Origin: GCA-2770975 sp050248915
GTDB lineage: Bacteria > Cyanobacteriota > Sericytochromatia > UBA7694
Direction of reading: 5' to 3'
NCBI GenBank assembly: GCA_050248915.1
Contig: JBFWRL010000037.1
Coordinates: 1-39,208, forward strand
DNA: 39,208 bases
Every line of letters begins with the position of its first letter. Within the stretch, counting starts at the first letter, position 1. Positions 25,421 to 34,396 of this stretch are shown here, piece by piece. Under the pieces are notes generated by a model, which was not told the DNA's origin, made no database searches, and saw only the letters and a program-made list of their open reading frames with translations. The position numbers were made by a program, and so were the translations under genes.

Positions 25421-25894
25421 TCAGCGTGTGTAGGTGCCAAGGAATTCGGCCTGGCCCAAAAGCACCGATGGCATGGCCTGCTCCAATTGCGCAGCGGGAA
25501 TACCCGGTGCCAGCTTGAGGGCCCGCGAAAGGGCATAGAGCCTAAAAAAATAGCGGTGTTCACGGCCTTTGGGCGGTGCTGGGCCATCGTAGCCCAGGGT
25601 ACGGTAGCTATTGCTGCCCTGCACGCTGCCGCTGAATTCGCGCAGACGGGGAAAACGCTCGGGCAATTCGGCCCAAGTCGCAGGCAAATTAAACAAGACC
25701 CAATGAATCCAGGTGCCACCAGGGGCATCCGGGTCGGAACAGATCAGCGCCAAAGACTGGGTGTCGGTGGGCAGATTCTTCCAGGTCAACGGCGGTGAGA
25801 CATTGGCCCCATCGCGGGTATAGTCTTTGGGAATAGCTGCACCCGCTCTAAAAGCAGGGGAATAAATTTGAAATTGGGACTGAAGATCTGACAT
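25421..25894 (-). CDS. YbhB/YbcL-family PEBP protein
   Basis: Phosphatidylethanolamine-binding protein family, cytoplasmic; the bacterial role is unclear. Seen: YTRDGANVSPPLTWKNLP, CSDPDAPGGTWIHWVLFNLP (the DPDAP ligand-pocket motif) and GYDGPAPPKGREHRYFFRLYAL (the GPxPP...H motif). Length 157 equals that of E. coli YbhB. ATG 25894 has AGGGG just upstream. Likely co-transcribed with the LptF/G-like gene ten bases downstream and divergent from the small TPR-like gene. Confidence 0.95.
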   Translation of the reverse strand: MSDLQSQFQIYSPAFRAGAAIPKDYTRDGANVSPPLTWKNLPTDTQSLALICSDPDAPGGTWIHWVLFNLPATWAELPERFPRLREFSGSVQGSNSYRTLGYDGPAPPKGREHRYFFRLYALSRALKLAPGIPAAQLEQAMPSVLLGQAEFLGTYTR

Positions 25895-26004
25895 GCCCCT
25901 ATTCTAACAAAAAACAAAAATCCGGGCTTTTCAAATTTATTCGTAATTGCCGCAAATCTGAGCGGTATGATGGGTTCAAATCGAAGCAAAGAGAGAGCAC
26001 AAAG

Positions 26005-26250
26005 ATGGACATTCACCCCCGTTTTTCGTTTGAGCCCGAATATAAATCCAGGCCTCAATCCGAATTGCTGCACAAACTCGGGCACCAATTGCTCGAAATG
26101 GGGGTGCTGGATTTGGCTCGTGAATACTTAAAAATGGCCAAACAGGTCTGCCCGCCGCTGAGCCCAGGCCTGCACTCAAAAGCCGAACAGATCGATTTGG
26201 ACTTTTTGAATGACGGGCCATGCAGCGACAAAAACATTCAGGGACTTTAA
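26005..26250 (+). CDS. Small TPR-like protein (81 aa)
   Basis: Not recognised. One helix pair (HKLGHQLLEMGVLDLAREYLKMAKQVCP) has the spacing of a single tetratricopeptide repeat (L-G-x-x-x-x-x-x-G...A-x-x-Y-L). AGAGAG lies upstream of ATG 26005. Alternate frames over the same stretch are open too, so a small real gene is likely but not certain. Confidence 0.6.
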   Translation: MDIHPRFSFEPEYKSRPQSELLHKLGHQLLEMGVLDLAREYLKMAKQVCPPLSPGLHSKAEQIDLDFLNDGPCSDKNIQGL

Positions 26251-26329
26251 GGCAAGCGTCGCTTGGTCATCACCTACAAGCAAGGTACAATGTAAAGATA
26301 AGCACGATTATCCAGGTTTATAAACCCCT

Positions 26330-28417
26330 ATGCACATCCCCAAGCACACCAAGACACAAGCCTCTTCAAAGCGTCTCAAACCGCGTTTTCTGGCCAGTTT
26401 GGCCCTGATGCTGGCTGCCTGCAGCCCTTTTGCTCAGGTCACGGCTCCGCCACCGGCGGCCCAAAACCCCGCCACATTAACGGCCCAACGGGAGGCCATT
26501 TCTGCAATTGTGGGCGATGCACCCAATTTTGCCGCCAGCTCCAATGGCGACTTTTTGAGTGTGGTCTCTGGTCCCGATGGCCGAGGAGCTAAATCCGGCG
26601 CTTTGGTCGAGCTCTATTGGCCAAATTTGGGCGAAGACCATCTCTGGGACGCCTACAGCGGCGTGTCTTACAATGGCCAGTTTCTCTGGCTGCACCAATT
26701 TAAACTAGAGCGACAATGGGTTGAACCCGACACGGATATTGTCGTCAGCCGCTTTGTCAGCCCCGATGGAAAACTGCAGGCCGAGACCCGCGATCTGGCC
26801 CTGCGCAAAGCCCCTGTACACGTGCGCAATTTAACCTTGACCAATCGCTCAGCCACCCCGCTCGAAAATGTCGCCGTCTTTTTCTACGAATACCTGACCG
26901 CCAATTTGCTGCCCCAGGGCGATCACCTCGAATTTGTGCCCGCCAGCGGCAGTTTGCACCATTACGATAGCAATAGCCACTTCGCGATAGGCATGGACAA
27001 ACCTCCGGCCCAATACCAATGCGGGGGCGTGCAAAATTACCTGACCCAGGCCACCGATGCCCGCCACGATGCCCAAGACGGCAAACTCAATAAAAATGCC
27101 AAGGTTTCTGCCTATGTTGGTTTGGGTGTGAATGGCACCCTGGCCACAGCGCCCGTGCGTCTGGCCCCTGGCCAAAGCCTGAGTGAGCGCAGTTTTATTG
27201 CCGCTGGCAATAGTTTGGCCAGCTCGCAGCAGGCCTTGCAACAGGCCCGGCAAATGCCCTGGGAGGCCATGGTTCAAGAAAATATCAGCACTTGGAAAAG
27301 TTATCTCAGCCAATCGCGTATGCCCGCTGGTCTGAGCCCCGAGGAGCAGGCGGTCTACCGCCGCGCCCTGATCGTCTTGCAACAGAACTCCGCAGCCACC
27401 GGTGCGCATATTGCCGCCCCCACCAGCACCAGTCCCCCCTATCGTTTTTCTTGGCCCCGCGACGGCAGTTTTATCGCTCTGACCCAATTGCTGACCGGCC
27501 ATGCCGACGAAACCCGCAAGTTTTTGGAGTTTATGGCCCGCGGTCAAAAGAGCAATGGTGGCTGGGCGATCAATTACCGCACCAATGGCCAGGCCTGGTA
27601 CGATTTTGGCGATCGCCAAAACGAACACGATCAAGTTGGCACCGTGCCCTGGATGATGGTGACCTACGCCAAAGAAACAGGCGATTGGGCCTGGCTGCAA
27701 CAACAATGGCCCGGCATTCGCAAGGCCTGTGAGTTTTTACTACGTTACCAGGATTTCCGCACCGGTCTGATGGGCCCCACCCGCGATCTGTGGGAATTGT
27801 CCACCGCAGACAGCTGGACCTACAGCAACGCAGCCGTTTATGCGGGCTTTAAAGCCGGGGCCGAAACCGCCCGCCGGGCGGGCGCAGCCGCAGATGCCCA
27901 GCGCTACGAAGCAGCTGCCGAGCGGCTCAAACGCGGCATTCACGAACATCTTTGGAGCGAAAAAGCGGGCATGTACGTACGCGGTATCAATATCGACACG
28001 CTCAAACAAGACAACAAAACCGAAGCTGCCAATTTGGCGCTGGTCTGGCCCTTTGGCGTCTTCGAAGCCCAAGACCCCCGCATGGTCAAAATGGCCGAAA
28101 AAATTGGCGTTGATTTGGCCTCGCCCCAAGGTGGTATCCGCCGCTATACGGGCGACCGCTATTACGACGGACAGCCCTGGCCTGTGACCACCTCTTGGTT
28201 GGCCATTTATTATGCCCGCTTGGGCCAGCCCGAAAAGGCCCGCCGCCTGCAGGCCACCAATACAGCTTATGCCCAAACCACCGGCTCGCTGCAATTGGGC
28301 GAACAATACGATGAGCGCCTCAAGCGCTGGGTCTCCGCCACTCCCCTCACCTGGAGCGAAGCCAAGTATATTCTCACTGCCCTGGCCCTGGAAGACCCTG
28401 CCAGACTCAAACCTTAA
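26330..28417 (+). CDS. GH15 glucoamylase-like lipoprotein
   Basis: Probable exo-acting alpha-glucosidase of the glucoamylase family. The N-terminus (KPRFLASLALMLAAC) has a signal and an LAAC lipobox, so it is lipid-anchored outside the cytoplasm. Residues about 55-300 are a beta-sandwich like that of bacterial GH15 enzymes; the (alpha/alpha)6 barrel follows. Seen: SWPRDGSFIALTQLL, NGGWAINY, DRQNEHDQVGTVPW, DLWELSTADSWTYSNAA with Glu489 as likely general acid, and LGEQYDERLKRWVSATPLTWSEAKYIL with Glu658 as likely general base. Length 695 fits. Substrate could be starch, dextrin or another alpha-glucan. ATG 26330 lacks a clear Shine-Dalgarno sequence. Confidence 0.92.
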   Translation: MHIPKHTKTQASSKRLKPRFLASLALMLAACSPFAQVTAPPPAAQNPATLTAQREAISAIVGDAPNFAASSNGDFLSVVSGPDGRGAKSGALVELYWPNLGEDHLWDAYSGVSYNGQFLWLHQFKLERQWVEPDTDIVVSRFVSPDGKLQAETRDLALRKAPVHVRNLTLTNRSATPLENVAVFFYEYLTANLLPQGDHLEFVPASGSLHHYDSNSHFAIGMDKPPAQYQCGGVQNYLTQATDARHDAQDGKLNKNAKVSAYVGLGVNGTLATAPVRLAPGQSLSERSFIAAGNSLASSQQALQQARQMPWEAMVQENISTWKSYLSQSRMPAGLSPEEQAVYRRALIVLQQNSAATGAHIAAPTSTSPPYRFSWPRDGSFIALTQLLTGHADETRKFLEFMARGQKSNGGWAINYRTNGQAWYDFGDRQNEHDQVGTVPWMMVTYAKETGDWAWLQQQWPGIRKACEFLLRYQDFRTGLMGPTRDLWELSTADSWTYSNAAVYAGFKAGAETARRAGAAADAQRYEAAAERLKRGIHEHLWSEKAGMYVRGINIDTLKQDNKTEAANLALVWPFGVFEAQDPRMVKMAEKIGVDLASPQGGIRRYTGDRYYDGQPWPVTTSWLAIYYARLGQPEKARRLQATNTAYAQTTGSLQLGEQYDERLKRWVSATPLTWSEAKYILTALALEDPARLKP

Positions 28418-28429
28418 GGGAAAATAACC

Positions 28430-28813
28430 ATGATCATCCGCAATGTCTTGGGCACCAATTTGGAACCCTGCTGCATGAATCCGTTGACGGGTTTTTACCG
28501 CGATGGCTTTTGCCAAACGGGTCCCGAAGATCGTGGTTCTCACGTGATCTGCGTGCAGGTCAATGATGAATTTTTGAATTTTTCCAAAAGCCGGGGCAAC
28601 GATCTCAGTACCCCTGCACCGATGTTTCAATTTCCAGGGCTTAAAGCCGGAGATTGTTGGTGTTTGTGCGCTCTGCGTTGGCGCGAGGCCTTAGAGGCAG
28701 GCATGGCCCCACCTGTTAAGTTGGAATCCACCCATGAATCGGCCTTGGAGTATGTCAGCTTAGAAGATTTACAGGCCTACGCCCTGCCTCACAAAGAACA
28801 CAGTCAGGCCTAG
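28430..28813 (+). CDS. DUF2237 family protein
   Basis: Strong match by eye to DUF2237: NVLGTNLEPCCMNPLTGFYRDGFCQTGPEDRGSH..., then LNFSKSRGNDLSTPAP, FPGLKAGDCWCLCALRWREALEAG and a LESTHESALEYVSLEDL tail. The conserved Cys pair and CxC suggest metal or redox chemistry, but no function is established. ATG 28430 has AAGGGAA upstream, 12 bases after the glucoamylase stop, so the two are probably co-transcribed. Ends with TAG, which shows TAG is used as a normal stop here. Confidence 0.93.
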   Translation: MIIRNVLGTNLEPCCMNPLTGFYRDGFCQTGPEDRGSHVICVQVNDEFLNFSKSRGNDLSTPAPMFQFPGLKAGDCWCLCALRWREALEAGMAPPVKLESTHESALEYVSLEDLQAYALPHKEHSQA

Positions 28814-28851
28814 AGCAACCGGCTATTTTCTGCCCACAGCCAAATACCCGT

Positions 28852-29526
28852 TTACCACTGCACGTTGTCCCCTTTTGACTTCAAGCGCTTTACGGTGCTG
28901 TCATTGCCGGTGTATTTGACATCAAAATTCTGCCCCGCTTCGTCGGGGAAAAAAGAGATCTGGAAGGGTCCTTCGCGCAGCACTTGGCCATTTTCGCGGT
29001 CAAAGAGGGCATAGTCCCCGTTGGGCAAGTCGATCCGCACGTGGTGCTCAGCCGTAAAGCTGATCTGGCTGGGTTTGTCTCCATTGACATGAAAAAAGAC
29101 ATTGGGAAATTTACTCGGCGAGGGAATATTAAAATTCATATCGGTCAGATTAAAGGTGTCGCGTTTGTCGTCGTGCTGGCGCAGCATCACACACAGACCT
29201 TGGTCTGAGAGCAGGTAATAATAATTGCCGGCGTCCATTTTGACATGGGTAATTTGCACCCCAAAGGCATTGCGGGAATAGGTGTAATTGTCGCGTTGCA
29301 CCACTTCAATCGGGGGCAAAGCGGGCTCTGATTTTTGAAAAAGGGGCGCCAAAGCGGGAATCGCCCCTTTGGGGGCTGAGGCGGCCAAACGATCTTGAGG
29401 TGCCAGGACCGCGGGGGATTGGCCTGCTTTAAGAGCAAGGGGCTGAGAAACAGACTGAAGCGAACGGGCGGGCAAAACCTGTGAAGGCGCCATGGATACG
29501 GGGGATTTAACTGCCTGAGCCTGCAT
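28852..29526 (-). CDS. Uncharacterised protein with beta-rich C-terminal domain (224 aa)
   Basis: Not recognised. The first 70 residues are Ala/Pro/Ser-rich and disordered (MQAQAVKSPVSMAPSQVLP); residues about 75-215 alternate polar and aromatic residues as in a beta-sandwich (NYTYSRNAFGVQITHVK, FPNVFFHVNGDKPSQISF, VRIDLPNGDYALFDRENG). No signal peptide. AGAGG lies upstream of ATG 29526, and a TTGACT promoter precedes it. Faces the DUF2237 gene tail to tail with a 38-base gap. Confidence 0.78.
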   Translation of the reverse strand: MQAQAVKSPVSMAPSQVLPARSLQSVSQPLALKAGQSPAVLAPQDRLAASAPKGAIPALAPLFQKSEPALPPIEVVQRDNYTYSRNAFGVQITHVKMDAGNYYYLLSDQGLCVMLRQHDDKRDTFNLTDMNFNIPSPSKFPNVFFHVNGDKPSQISFTAEHHVRIDLPNGDYALFDRENGQVLREGPFQISFFPDEAGQNFDVKYTGNDSTVKRLKSKGDNVQW

Positions 29527-29554
29527 AAAAACAACCTCTTATTTACCTTTATTT

Positions 29555-29582
29555 AATCTATTCTTAATTTATAGAGAGTCAA
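29555..29582 (-). promoter_or_regulatory. Predicted promoter
   Basis: On the minus strand TTGACT (29582-29577), a 16-base spacer, then TAGATT (29560-29555), about 30 bases upstream of the start at 29526. Confidence 0.4.
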
Positions 29583-29635
29583 TTGCTCAAACTTGTTTCA
29601 AAAAATCCAGACAACACAAAAATGCAAAAAAAACA

Positions 29636-29673
29636 AAAAGCAGAAACCGGAGCACCCTCCGGTTTCTGCTTTT
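29636..29673 (-). terminator. Rho-independent terminator
   Basis: A perfect 17-bp stem (AAAAGCAGAAACCGGAG and its complement) with a CACC loop. On the minus strand it is followed by a long T-rich run (about 29622-29640). It lies 31 bases past the stop of the lipoprotein gene ending at 29704. Confidence 0.85.
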
Positions 29674-29703
29674 AAAGTTGAGACAAAGGCTGAACTGGAA
29701 AAA

Positions 29704-30531
29704 TTAGCCCAGGGCTTTGAGATTGGAGATCTGAATCAATTGCTGACGCAAACGGGTGGCGTAAACCTGCCAGCTTTCGCCATTGGGGCGCAATTGCTGT
29801 TTCATGAAATCCAAAGAAGTGGGATAAAGTTCAATCAAGGTGTTGAGTGCATCGTACATATAGTAGCTGGCGTCATCAAATTCTTGGCAAAACATGCCCA
29901 ATTGACTGAAATGATTGGCCACCTTTTGGGGTGTCAGGTAGAATTTTTCGCCGTCAAAATTGTCGATCAGGAATTTATAGGTCAGGGCATTAAAGATCTT
30001 CACATCGACATATTTGACGCTGAATTTATTGCTCCAGGTGCTGCGGGAATAGGTATTGCGCAATACGCGAATGGTGTAATGCACCAATTTCAGTTCTTCG
30101 GTGGCACTTAAATCTTCGATTTTGAGATTGGTGCGTTTGGTGTATTCATCGATCAATTTGGCATTGTCGTAATTGTCAGAGCCATCGGTCATGGGGGTCG
30201 AAACAGCCATATTGGCAAGGGCCTCAACCGCACTGCTCAAAACCATATAGGTTTGAACGTGATTGTCAGCAGCACCCCGAGGCAGGGCGCGCAGGGCCAC
30301 GCTGAACTCACGGGGCGCTGGATTAAAATTGGGATCTGCGCCACGCACAGCAGGTGTGCGGAAGGTCAGGGTTTTGGCTGCGCCTACGGCATTCGGAGCC
30401 GCAAAGCTGCCGACGCGATTGGGGACCGCGCCCTGGGGAGACAGGGGCAAATTGGCAGAACAGGCCACCAAACTAAAAGCGGTTAAAGCCAAAAGGGATA
30501 CAGAGGCAACAGATTTGACAGATTGAAACAT
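29704..30531 (-). CDS. Uncharacterised lipoprotein (275 aa)
   Basis: A signal sequence ends in a lipobox (LLALTAFSLVAC, Cys24), so a lipid-anchored envelope protein. The mature part begins with an Ala/Pro-rich stretch; residues 85 to the end are mostly helical with many Tyr and Asn (TYMVLSSAVEALANMAVS, YKFLIDNFDGEKFYL, DASYYMYDALNTLIELYP). No family recognised. AAGGAG precedes ATG 30531. A single-gene unit with its own terminator. Confidence 0.85.
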   Translation of the reverse strand: MFQSVKSVASVSLLALTAFSLVACSANLPLSPQGAVPNRVGSFAAPNAVGAAKTLTFRTPAVRGADPNFNPAPREFSVALRALPRGAADNHVQTYMVLSSAVEALANMAVSTPMTDGSDNYDNAKLIDEYTKRTNLKIEDLSATEELKLVHYTIRVLRNTYSRSTWSNKFSVKYVDVKIFNALTYKFLIDNFDGEKFYLTPQKVANHFSQLGMFCQEFDDASYYMYDALNTLIELYPTSLDFMKQQLRPNGESWQVYATRLRQQLIQISNLKALG

Positions 30532-30561
30532 GGGGAATCTCCTTGATTTTCTCTACGCTAT

Positions 30562-30589
30562 TTTTTATCGAAAGTGATTATTTTTTCAA
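30562..30589 (-). promoter_or_regulatory. Predicted promoter of the lipoprotein gene
   Basis: On the minus strand TTGAAA (30589-30584), a 16-base spacer, then TAAAAA (30567-30562). The region is AT-rich, so the match is only moderate. Confidence 0.33.
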
Positions 30590-30659
30590 TATCGGTCAGT
30601 GCTACACAGATATTGCCTGATTAAAGCTAAAAATAACCGGGGTTTAAACAAAATATGAA

Positions 30660-32423
30660 CTATTCGCCGCGAAGCCGCTCGCCAATCGCACGATGAAGCT
30701 CTTCATGCAAGCTGTGATTGGCTTCGCGCTGGGTTCTGACTTCAATCAAGGTCGTGGTTCGGGTCGCCAAAGCGCCTTGATAAGCCGCTTTAAAAGCCTC
30801 TTGATCGTCTGGCGCAGCATAAGCCAAACCAAACATGGCGGCAGCCTGTTCAAAGCGCCATGGGTGGGGTGTGCCCCAGAAGGATTCAAACAAATCAGGA
30901 ACGGCACTGGCCACCGGCAAAAACGAAAAAATGCCGCCGCCCTGATTGTTGATCACCACCAATACCAGTGGAAACTGGGCAGATGCGACCAGGGCCAAGG
31001 AATTCAAATCGTGCAAAAGTGCCAAGTCACCCAAAAGGAGTGTCACTGGGCAATTTAAGCCCGCCATCAGCCCCAGTGCCGTCGCCAAATTGCCATCAAT
31101 CCCGCTGCAGCCCCGGTTTCCTGCCAAACGAACCTTGGGGGTTGATTTACCCGCAAACATGTCCCAATCGCGAATAGGCATGCTATTGCCCACAAACAGC
31201 GCAGTCCCCTGAGGCAGCAAGGCCGAAATTTGGCGCACCACAGCGGGCTCACTCAAATGGGTATTTTGATCCAAGATCTCACTCAGGGTCACACTGGCTT
31301 TTTCTGAGTGGGCAAACAGGGTTTTGACCCAAACCCGATTGATACTCGGAGCCAAAAGCGGTTGAAGTTCCCTGCAAAAAATTGTCAATTCGCAGACATA
31401 ACGTTCTGTCACATGGTGCAGATAGTCTTCGCGCTCGGGATAAGCAGCCACCCGCAGATAGTGATCGGTATGGTAACTGGCCAGATGCTGTTGGACCCGC
31501 ATAGAGATCATTTCTCCCCCCACATGCAAAATGGTGTCGGGCTGACACACTGCCTGAAACTCAGGGTGCAATAAAAGCGGGTCAAAATGTCCAATTTTGT
31601 TTTCCAGGCGCGGATCCTGCGCCAAAGAGGAAAGACTGTCTGCAAAAACAGGCCAACCCAAGCCATTGGCCAAAGCCAATACCGCTTCCCTTTCGGACTC
31701 AGAGGCCAGACGCCCCACCAATAACAATCCCCGGCGAGCAGGGTTGAGCATCCCCGCAATTTCGGCAAATGTCTCGGAGCTCAATTGGGGGAGACCGACT
31801 CCGTAACGGGTATAAGGGGAGGTATCCTGCAACCAATGGCTGACCGAATCCAAATAATGGGCAGGCATGGCCGGACCGGTGGGAGCCAAAGGTTCGCGAA
31901 AAGCGCAGTTGAGTTGAACCGGCCCAGCCTGTGCCCCCAAACAACGGGCCACAGCCTGATCCACAGTGGTCAAAACCATTTCAGGTGCAATGGCCGCATC
32001 GGGACAAGGCAGAGCAAATTCCCAACGCAGATAATCCCCAAAAAGTCCCATTTGCCGAATCGCCTGATTGGCACCGGCTTGCAAAAGTTCAGGAGGCCGA
32101 TCAGCAGAGAGAATCAGCAGAGGCACATGATCTTGAGAGGCCTCGATTACCGCAGGCAAATAATGGGCGGGAGCCGTGCCTGAGGTGCAGATCAAAACAG
32201 CTGGACGCTGAGTGGCCCGGGCATAACCCAAAGCGTGAAAAGCAGCTCCCCGCTCATCCAAGCAAATCTGGGTCAACAGCTCGGGATGTTGAGCCGCGGC
32301 CAAAGTCAAGGGTGTCGAGCGCGAGCCCGGAGAAATACAGGCGTAGCGAACCCCTGAACGGACCAGTTCTTCAATGATGAGACTGGCCCAGGCCAGGTTG
32401 ATATTTGCAGCATTTAGGATCAT
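30660..32423 (-). CDS. menD: 2-succinyl-5-enolpyruvyl-6-hydroxy-3-cyclohexene-1-carboxylate synthase
   Basis: Thiamine-diphosphate enzyme of classical menaquinone synthesis; joins 2-oxoglutarate, after decarboxylation, to isochorismate. Seen: NINLAWASLIIEELVRSGV, ISPGSRSTPLTLAA and LDERGAAFHALGYARA (Glu of the ThDP-activating site), TSGTAPAHYLPAVIEA, SADRPPELLQAGANQAI, GNSMPIRDWDMF, then GNRGCSGIDGNLATALGL and GDLALLHDLNSL leading to INNQGGGIFSFLP, the ThDP/metal-binding motif. Length 587 is near the usual 550-580. No other men gene is in the window. ATG 32423 has no strong ribosome binding site. Divergent from hemH. Confidence 0.96.
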   Translation of the reverse strand: MILNAANINLAWASLIIEELVRSGVRYACISPGSRSTPLTLAAAQHPELLTQICLDERGAAFHALGYARATQRPAVLICTSGTAPAHYLPAVIEASQDHVPLLILSADRPPELLQAGANQAIRQMGLFGDYLRWEFALPCPDAAIAPEMVLTTVDQAVARCLGAQAGPVQLNCAFREPLAPTGPAMPAHYLDSVSHWLQDTSPYTRYGVGLPQLSSETFAEIAGMLNPARRGLLLVGRLASESEREAVLALANGLGWPVFADSLSSLAQDPRLENKIGHFDPLLLHPEFQAVCQPDTILHVGGEMISMRVQQHLASYHTDHYLRVAAYPEREDYLHHVTERYVCELTIFCRELQPLLAPSINRVWVKTLFAHSEKASVTLSEILDQNTHLSEPAVVRQISALLPQGTALFVGNSMPIRDWDMFAGKSTPKVRLAGNRGCSGIDGNLATALGLMAGLNCPVTLLLGDLALLHDLNSLALVASAQFPLVLVVINNQGGGIFSFLPVASAVPDLFESFWGTPHPWRFEQAAAMFGLAYAAPDDQEAFKAAYQGALATRTTTLIEVRTQREANHSLHEELHRAIGERLRGE

Positions 32424-32548
32424 TGCGGGTTTTCTCTAGCTTTATCAGAATATCTTGTTCAGAATGTCGGGAAAACAAAAAGTGTTACTTCAGTGTACCT
32501 GATTCAGAAGGGCCTGTGTCAAACGCCCGCTTTTCTGCCAAGAACCTG

Positions 32549-32576
32549 TTGAAAAAGGGCAGGCAAATGTTAAGAT
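32549..32576 (+). promoter_or_regulatory. Predicted promoter of hemH-ung
   Basis: TTGAAA (32549-32554), a 16-base spacer, then TAAGAT (32571-32576); GGAGG follows at about 32585, before ATG 32602. Confidence 0.5.
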
Positions 32577-32601
32577 ACCTGCTGCGGAGGAATCATCAAC
32601 T

Positions 32602-33651
32602 ATGTCAGCAGCAGCATCTGAGCAAATCGGCGTTTTATTGGTCAATCTGGGATCCCCCGATTCTCCCAAGGTCAACGATGTGAAACGCTATCTGGATGAA
32701 TTTTTAATGGACGAAAAGGTAATAGATATCCCTTGGGCCCTGCGGGCCTTGCTGGTCAAAGGCATTATTCTCAACACCCGTCCGCAAAAATCAGCTGAGG
32801 CCTACGCCAAAATTTGGACCCCAGCGGGCTCTCCGCTGATCACCATCAGCCAAGACCTGCACAAAGCCCTCCAAGCCAAAAATCATTTTCCGGTTGAACT
32901 GGCCATGCGCTATGGCAGTCCCAGCATCCAAGCGGGTCTCAAAAAACTGCTGGCACAAGGGGTCACCCGTTTACTTCTGCTGCCACTTTACCCCCATTAC
33001 GCCATGTCCAGCGTGGAAACCGTTGTCAACAAAGTGAAGGCCGAACTCCAAGCACTCAATGCCCCCTTAAAGCTGGAGATCTTCCCACCGTTTTATGCTC
33101 ACCCGCGCTATATCGAGGCCCTGGTTGAAAATACCCGCCCCTGGCTGGAAGACCCTTATGATCTGTTGGTTTTCAGCTATCACGGTCTGCCTGTGCGCCA
33201 TTTGCTTAAAAGTGACACCACAGGCAGCCATTGCCAAAAAGTCGCAGACTGCTGCAACGTGCCCTCACCCGCCCACGCGACCTGTTATCGGGCCCAGGTT
33301 TTTGCGACAACCCAGGCCTTTGTCGAAAAAGCAGGCATTCCTCCCGAAAAATACCGTGTCACCTTTCAATCCCGTCTTGGCCGCACCCCTTGGCTGGAAC
33401 CTTTTACAGATATCGAATTGGAAGCCTGGCCAAAACAGGGATTCAAACGGATCAAAGTCATGTGTCCGGCTTTTGTCTCCGATTGCCTCGAAACCCTCGA
33501 AGAAATTGCCCTCCGCGGAAAAGAGAGCTTCTTGGCCGCTGGGGGAGAAGATCTGCAATTGATCCCGTGCTTAAATACCCACCCCCTTTGGATTGAGGTC
33601 GTACAAGAGTGGATTGCGGCCTTTGCAGACAGCTCCTTGGTCAAAACATGA
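32602..33651 (+). CDS. hemH: Ferrochelatase
   Basis: Inserts Fe2+ into a porphyrin in heme synthesis. Seen: GVLLVNLGSPDSPKVNDVKRYLDEFLMD, YAKIWTPAGSPL, LLLPLYPHYAMSSVETV, VFSYHGLPVRHLL with His194 as the likely metal-binding residue, TFQSRLGRTPWLEP, and CPAFVSDCLETLEEI with the acidic partner. A Cys cluster (HCQKVADCC ... ATCYRAQ) is like that of many bacterial ferrochelatases; some bind an Fe-S cluster, but this is not shown here. Length 349 is normal. GGAGG lies upstream of ATG 32602. Its stop overlaps the next start (ATGA). Confidence 0.96.
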   Translation: MSAAASEQIGVLLVNLGSPDSPKVNDVKRYLDEFLMDEKVIDIPWALRALLVKGIILNTRPQKSAEAYAKIWTPAGSPLITISQDLHKALQAKNHFPVELAMRYGSPSIQAGLKKLLAQGVTRLLLLPLYPHYAMSSVETVVNKVKAELQALNAPLKLEIFPPFYAHPRYIEALVENTRPWLEDPYDLLVFSYHGLPVRHLLKSDTTGSHCQKVADCCNVPSPAHATCYRAQVFATTQAFVEKAGIPPEKYRVTFQSRLGRTPWLEPFTDIELEAWPKQGFKRIKVMCPAFVSDCLETLEEIALRGKESFLAAGGEDLQLIPCLNTHPLWIEVVQEWIAAFADSSLVKT

Positions 33652-34331
33652 GCACTCGCCTGTGGCAAGAATTGCCTTCCGACTGGCAGTGTCTGCTGGC
33701 AGAGGCCGAGACGAGCGCTTGGTGGCAAAAGCTCGCTGCCTTTGTTGAAGCTGAATACACGCAGCAGACGATCTATCCTGCCCGCTCAGACCTCTTCCAG
33801 GCCCTCAAACTCACCCCCGTCAGCCAAGTGAAAGTGGTCATTTTGGGCCAAGATCCGTATCCTGGGGCAGGCCAGGCCCACGGCCTGAGTTTTTCTGTTG
33901 AGCGTGGCACCGCCCTGCCACGTTCGCTCAAAAATATTTACAGCGAGCTCAGTGCCGATTTAAATCTGCCCGCTCCACAATCGGGTTGCCTAAATAGCTG
34001 GGCCGAACAAGGGGTGCTTTTGTTGAATACGGTTCTGACTGTGCGGGCAGGCGCGAGTTTCTCACATCGCAAACAGGGCTGGGAAACCTTTACAGATCTG
34101 TTGCTCAAAACACTGGCCGACCGGGAAGCCCCTTGTGCCTTTTTGCTCTGGGGCAACCCTGCCCGCAGCAAAAAAGCCCTGCTCAATGCCCCCCAGCACC
34201 TGATCTTAGAAAGTGCACACCCCTCCCCGCTTTCCGCGCGCCATGGTTTTTTTGGTTCGAAGCCCTTTTCAACTCTCAATCGCTGGTTAGAAGCCCAGGG
34301 GCAAACACCGATTCGCTGGCAAATGAACTGA
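33648..34331 (+). CDS. ung: Uracil-DNA glycosylase, family 1
   Basis: Removes uracil from DNA to start base-excision repair. Seen: VVILGQDPYPGAGQAHGLSFSV with catalytic Asp69 in GQDPYP, SLKNIYSELSADL, WAEQGVLLLNTVLTVR, FLLWGNPA and HPSPLSA with His191. Length 227 is standard (E. coli 229). ATG 33648 overlaps the hemH stop (ATGA); a longer frame from 33609 would run back into hemH. The pairing with hemH is probably only transcriptional. Confidence 0.97.
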   Translation: MSTRLWQELPSDWQCLLAEAETSAWWQKLAAFVEAEYTQQTIYPARSDLFQALKLTPVSQVKVVILGQDPYPGAGQAHGLSFSVERGTALPRSLKNIYSELSADLNLPAPQSGCLNSWAEQGVLLLNTVLTVRAGASFSHRKQGWETFTDLLLKTLADREAPCAFLLWGNPARSKKALLNAPQHLILESAHPSPLSARHGFFGSKPFSTLNRWLEAQGQTPIRWQMN

Positions 34332-34345
34332 AATGTGCCCAAAGA

Positions 34346-34369
34346 AAAGAGCCCCGGCGGGGGCTCTTT
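34346..34369. terminator. Rho-independent terminator between convergent genes
   Basis: A 10-bp stem (AAAGAGCCCC/GGGGCTCTTT), a GGCG loop and T-rich or A-rich flanks. It can serve ung on the + strand and, less well, the gene ending at 34397 on the - strand. Confidence 0.8.
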
Positions 34370-34396
34370 GACCGTTGACAATCAATGGGGATCGAA

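Noticed and set aside
25118..25798. Open frame of 226 codons on the plus strand
   Set aside because: Antisense to the LptF/G-like and PEBP genes; the start has no ribosome binding site and the product is unlike any protein.
26849..28630. Two long open frames on the minus strand (26849-27706 and 27740-28630)
   Set aside because: Both are shadows of the glucoamylase-like gene, whose catalytic motifs are clear.
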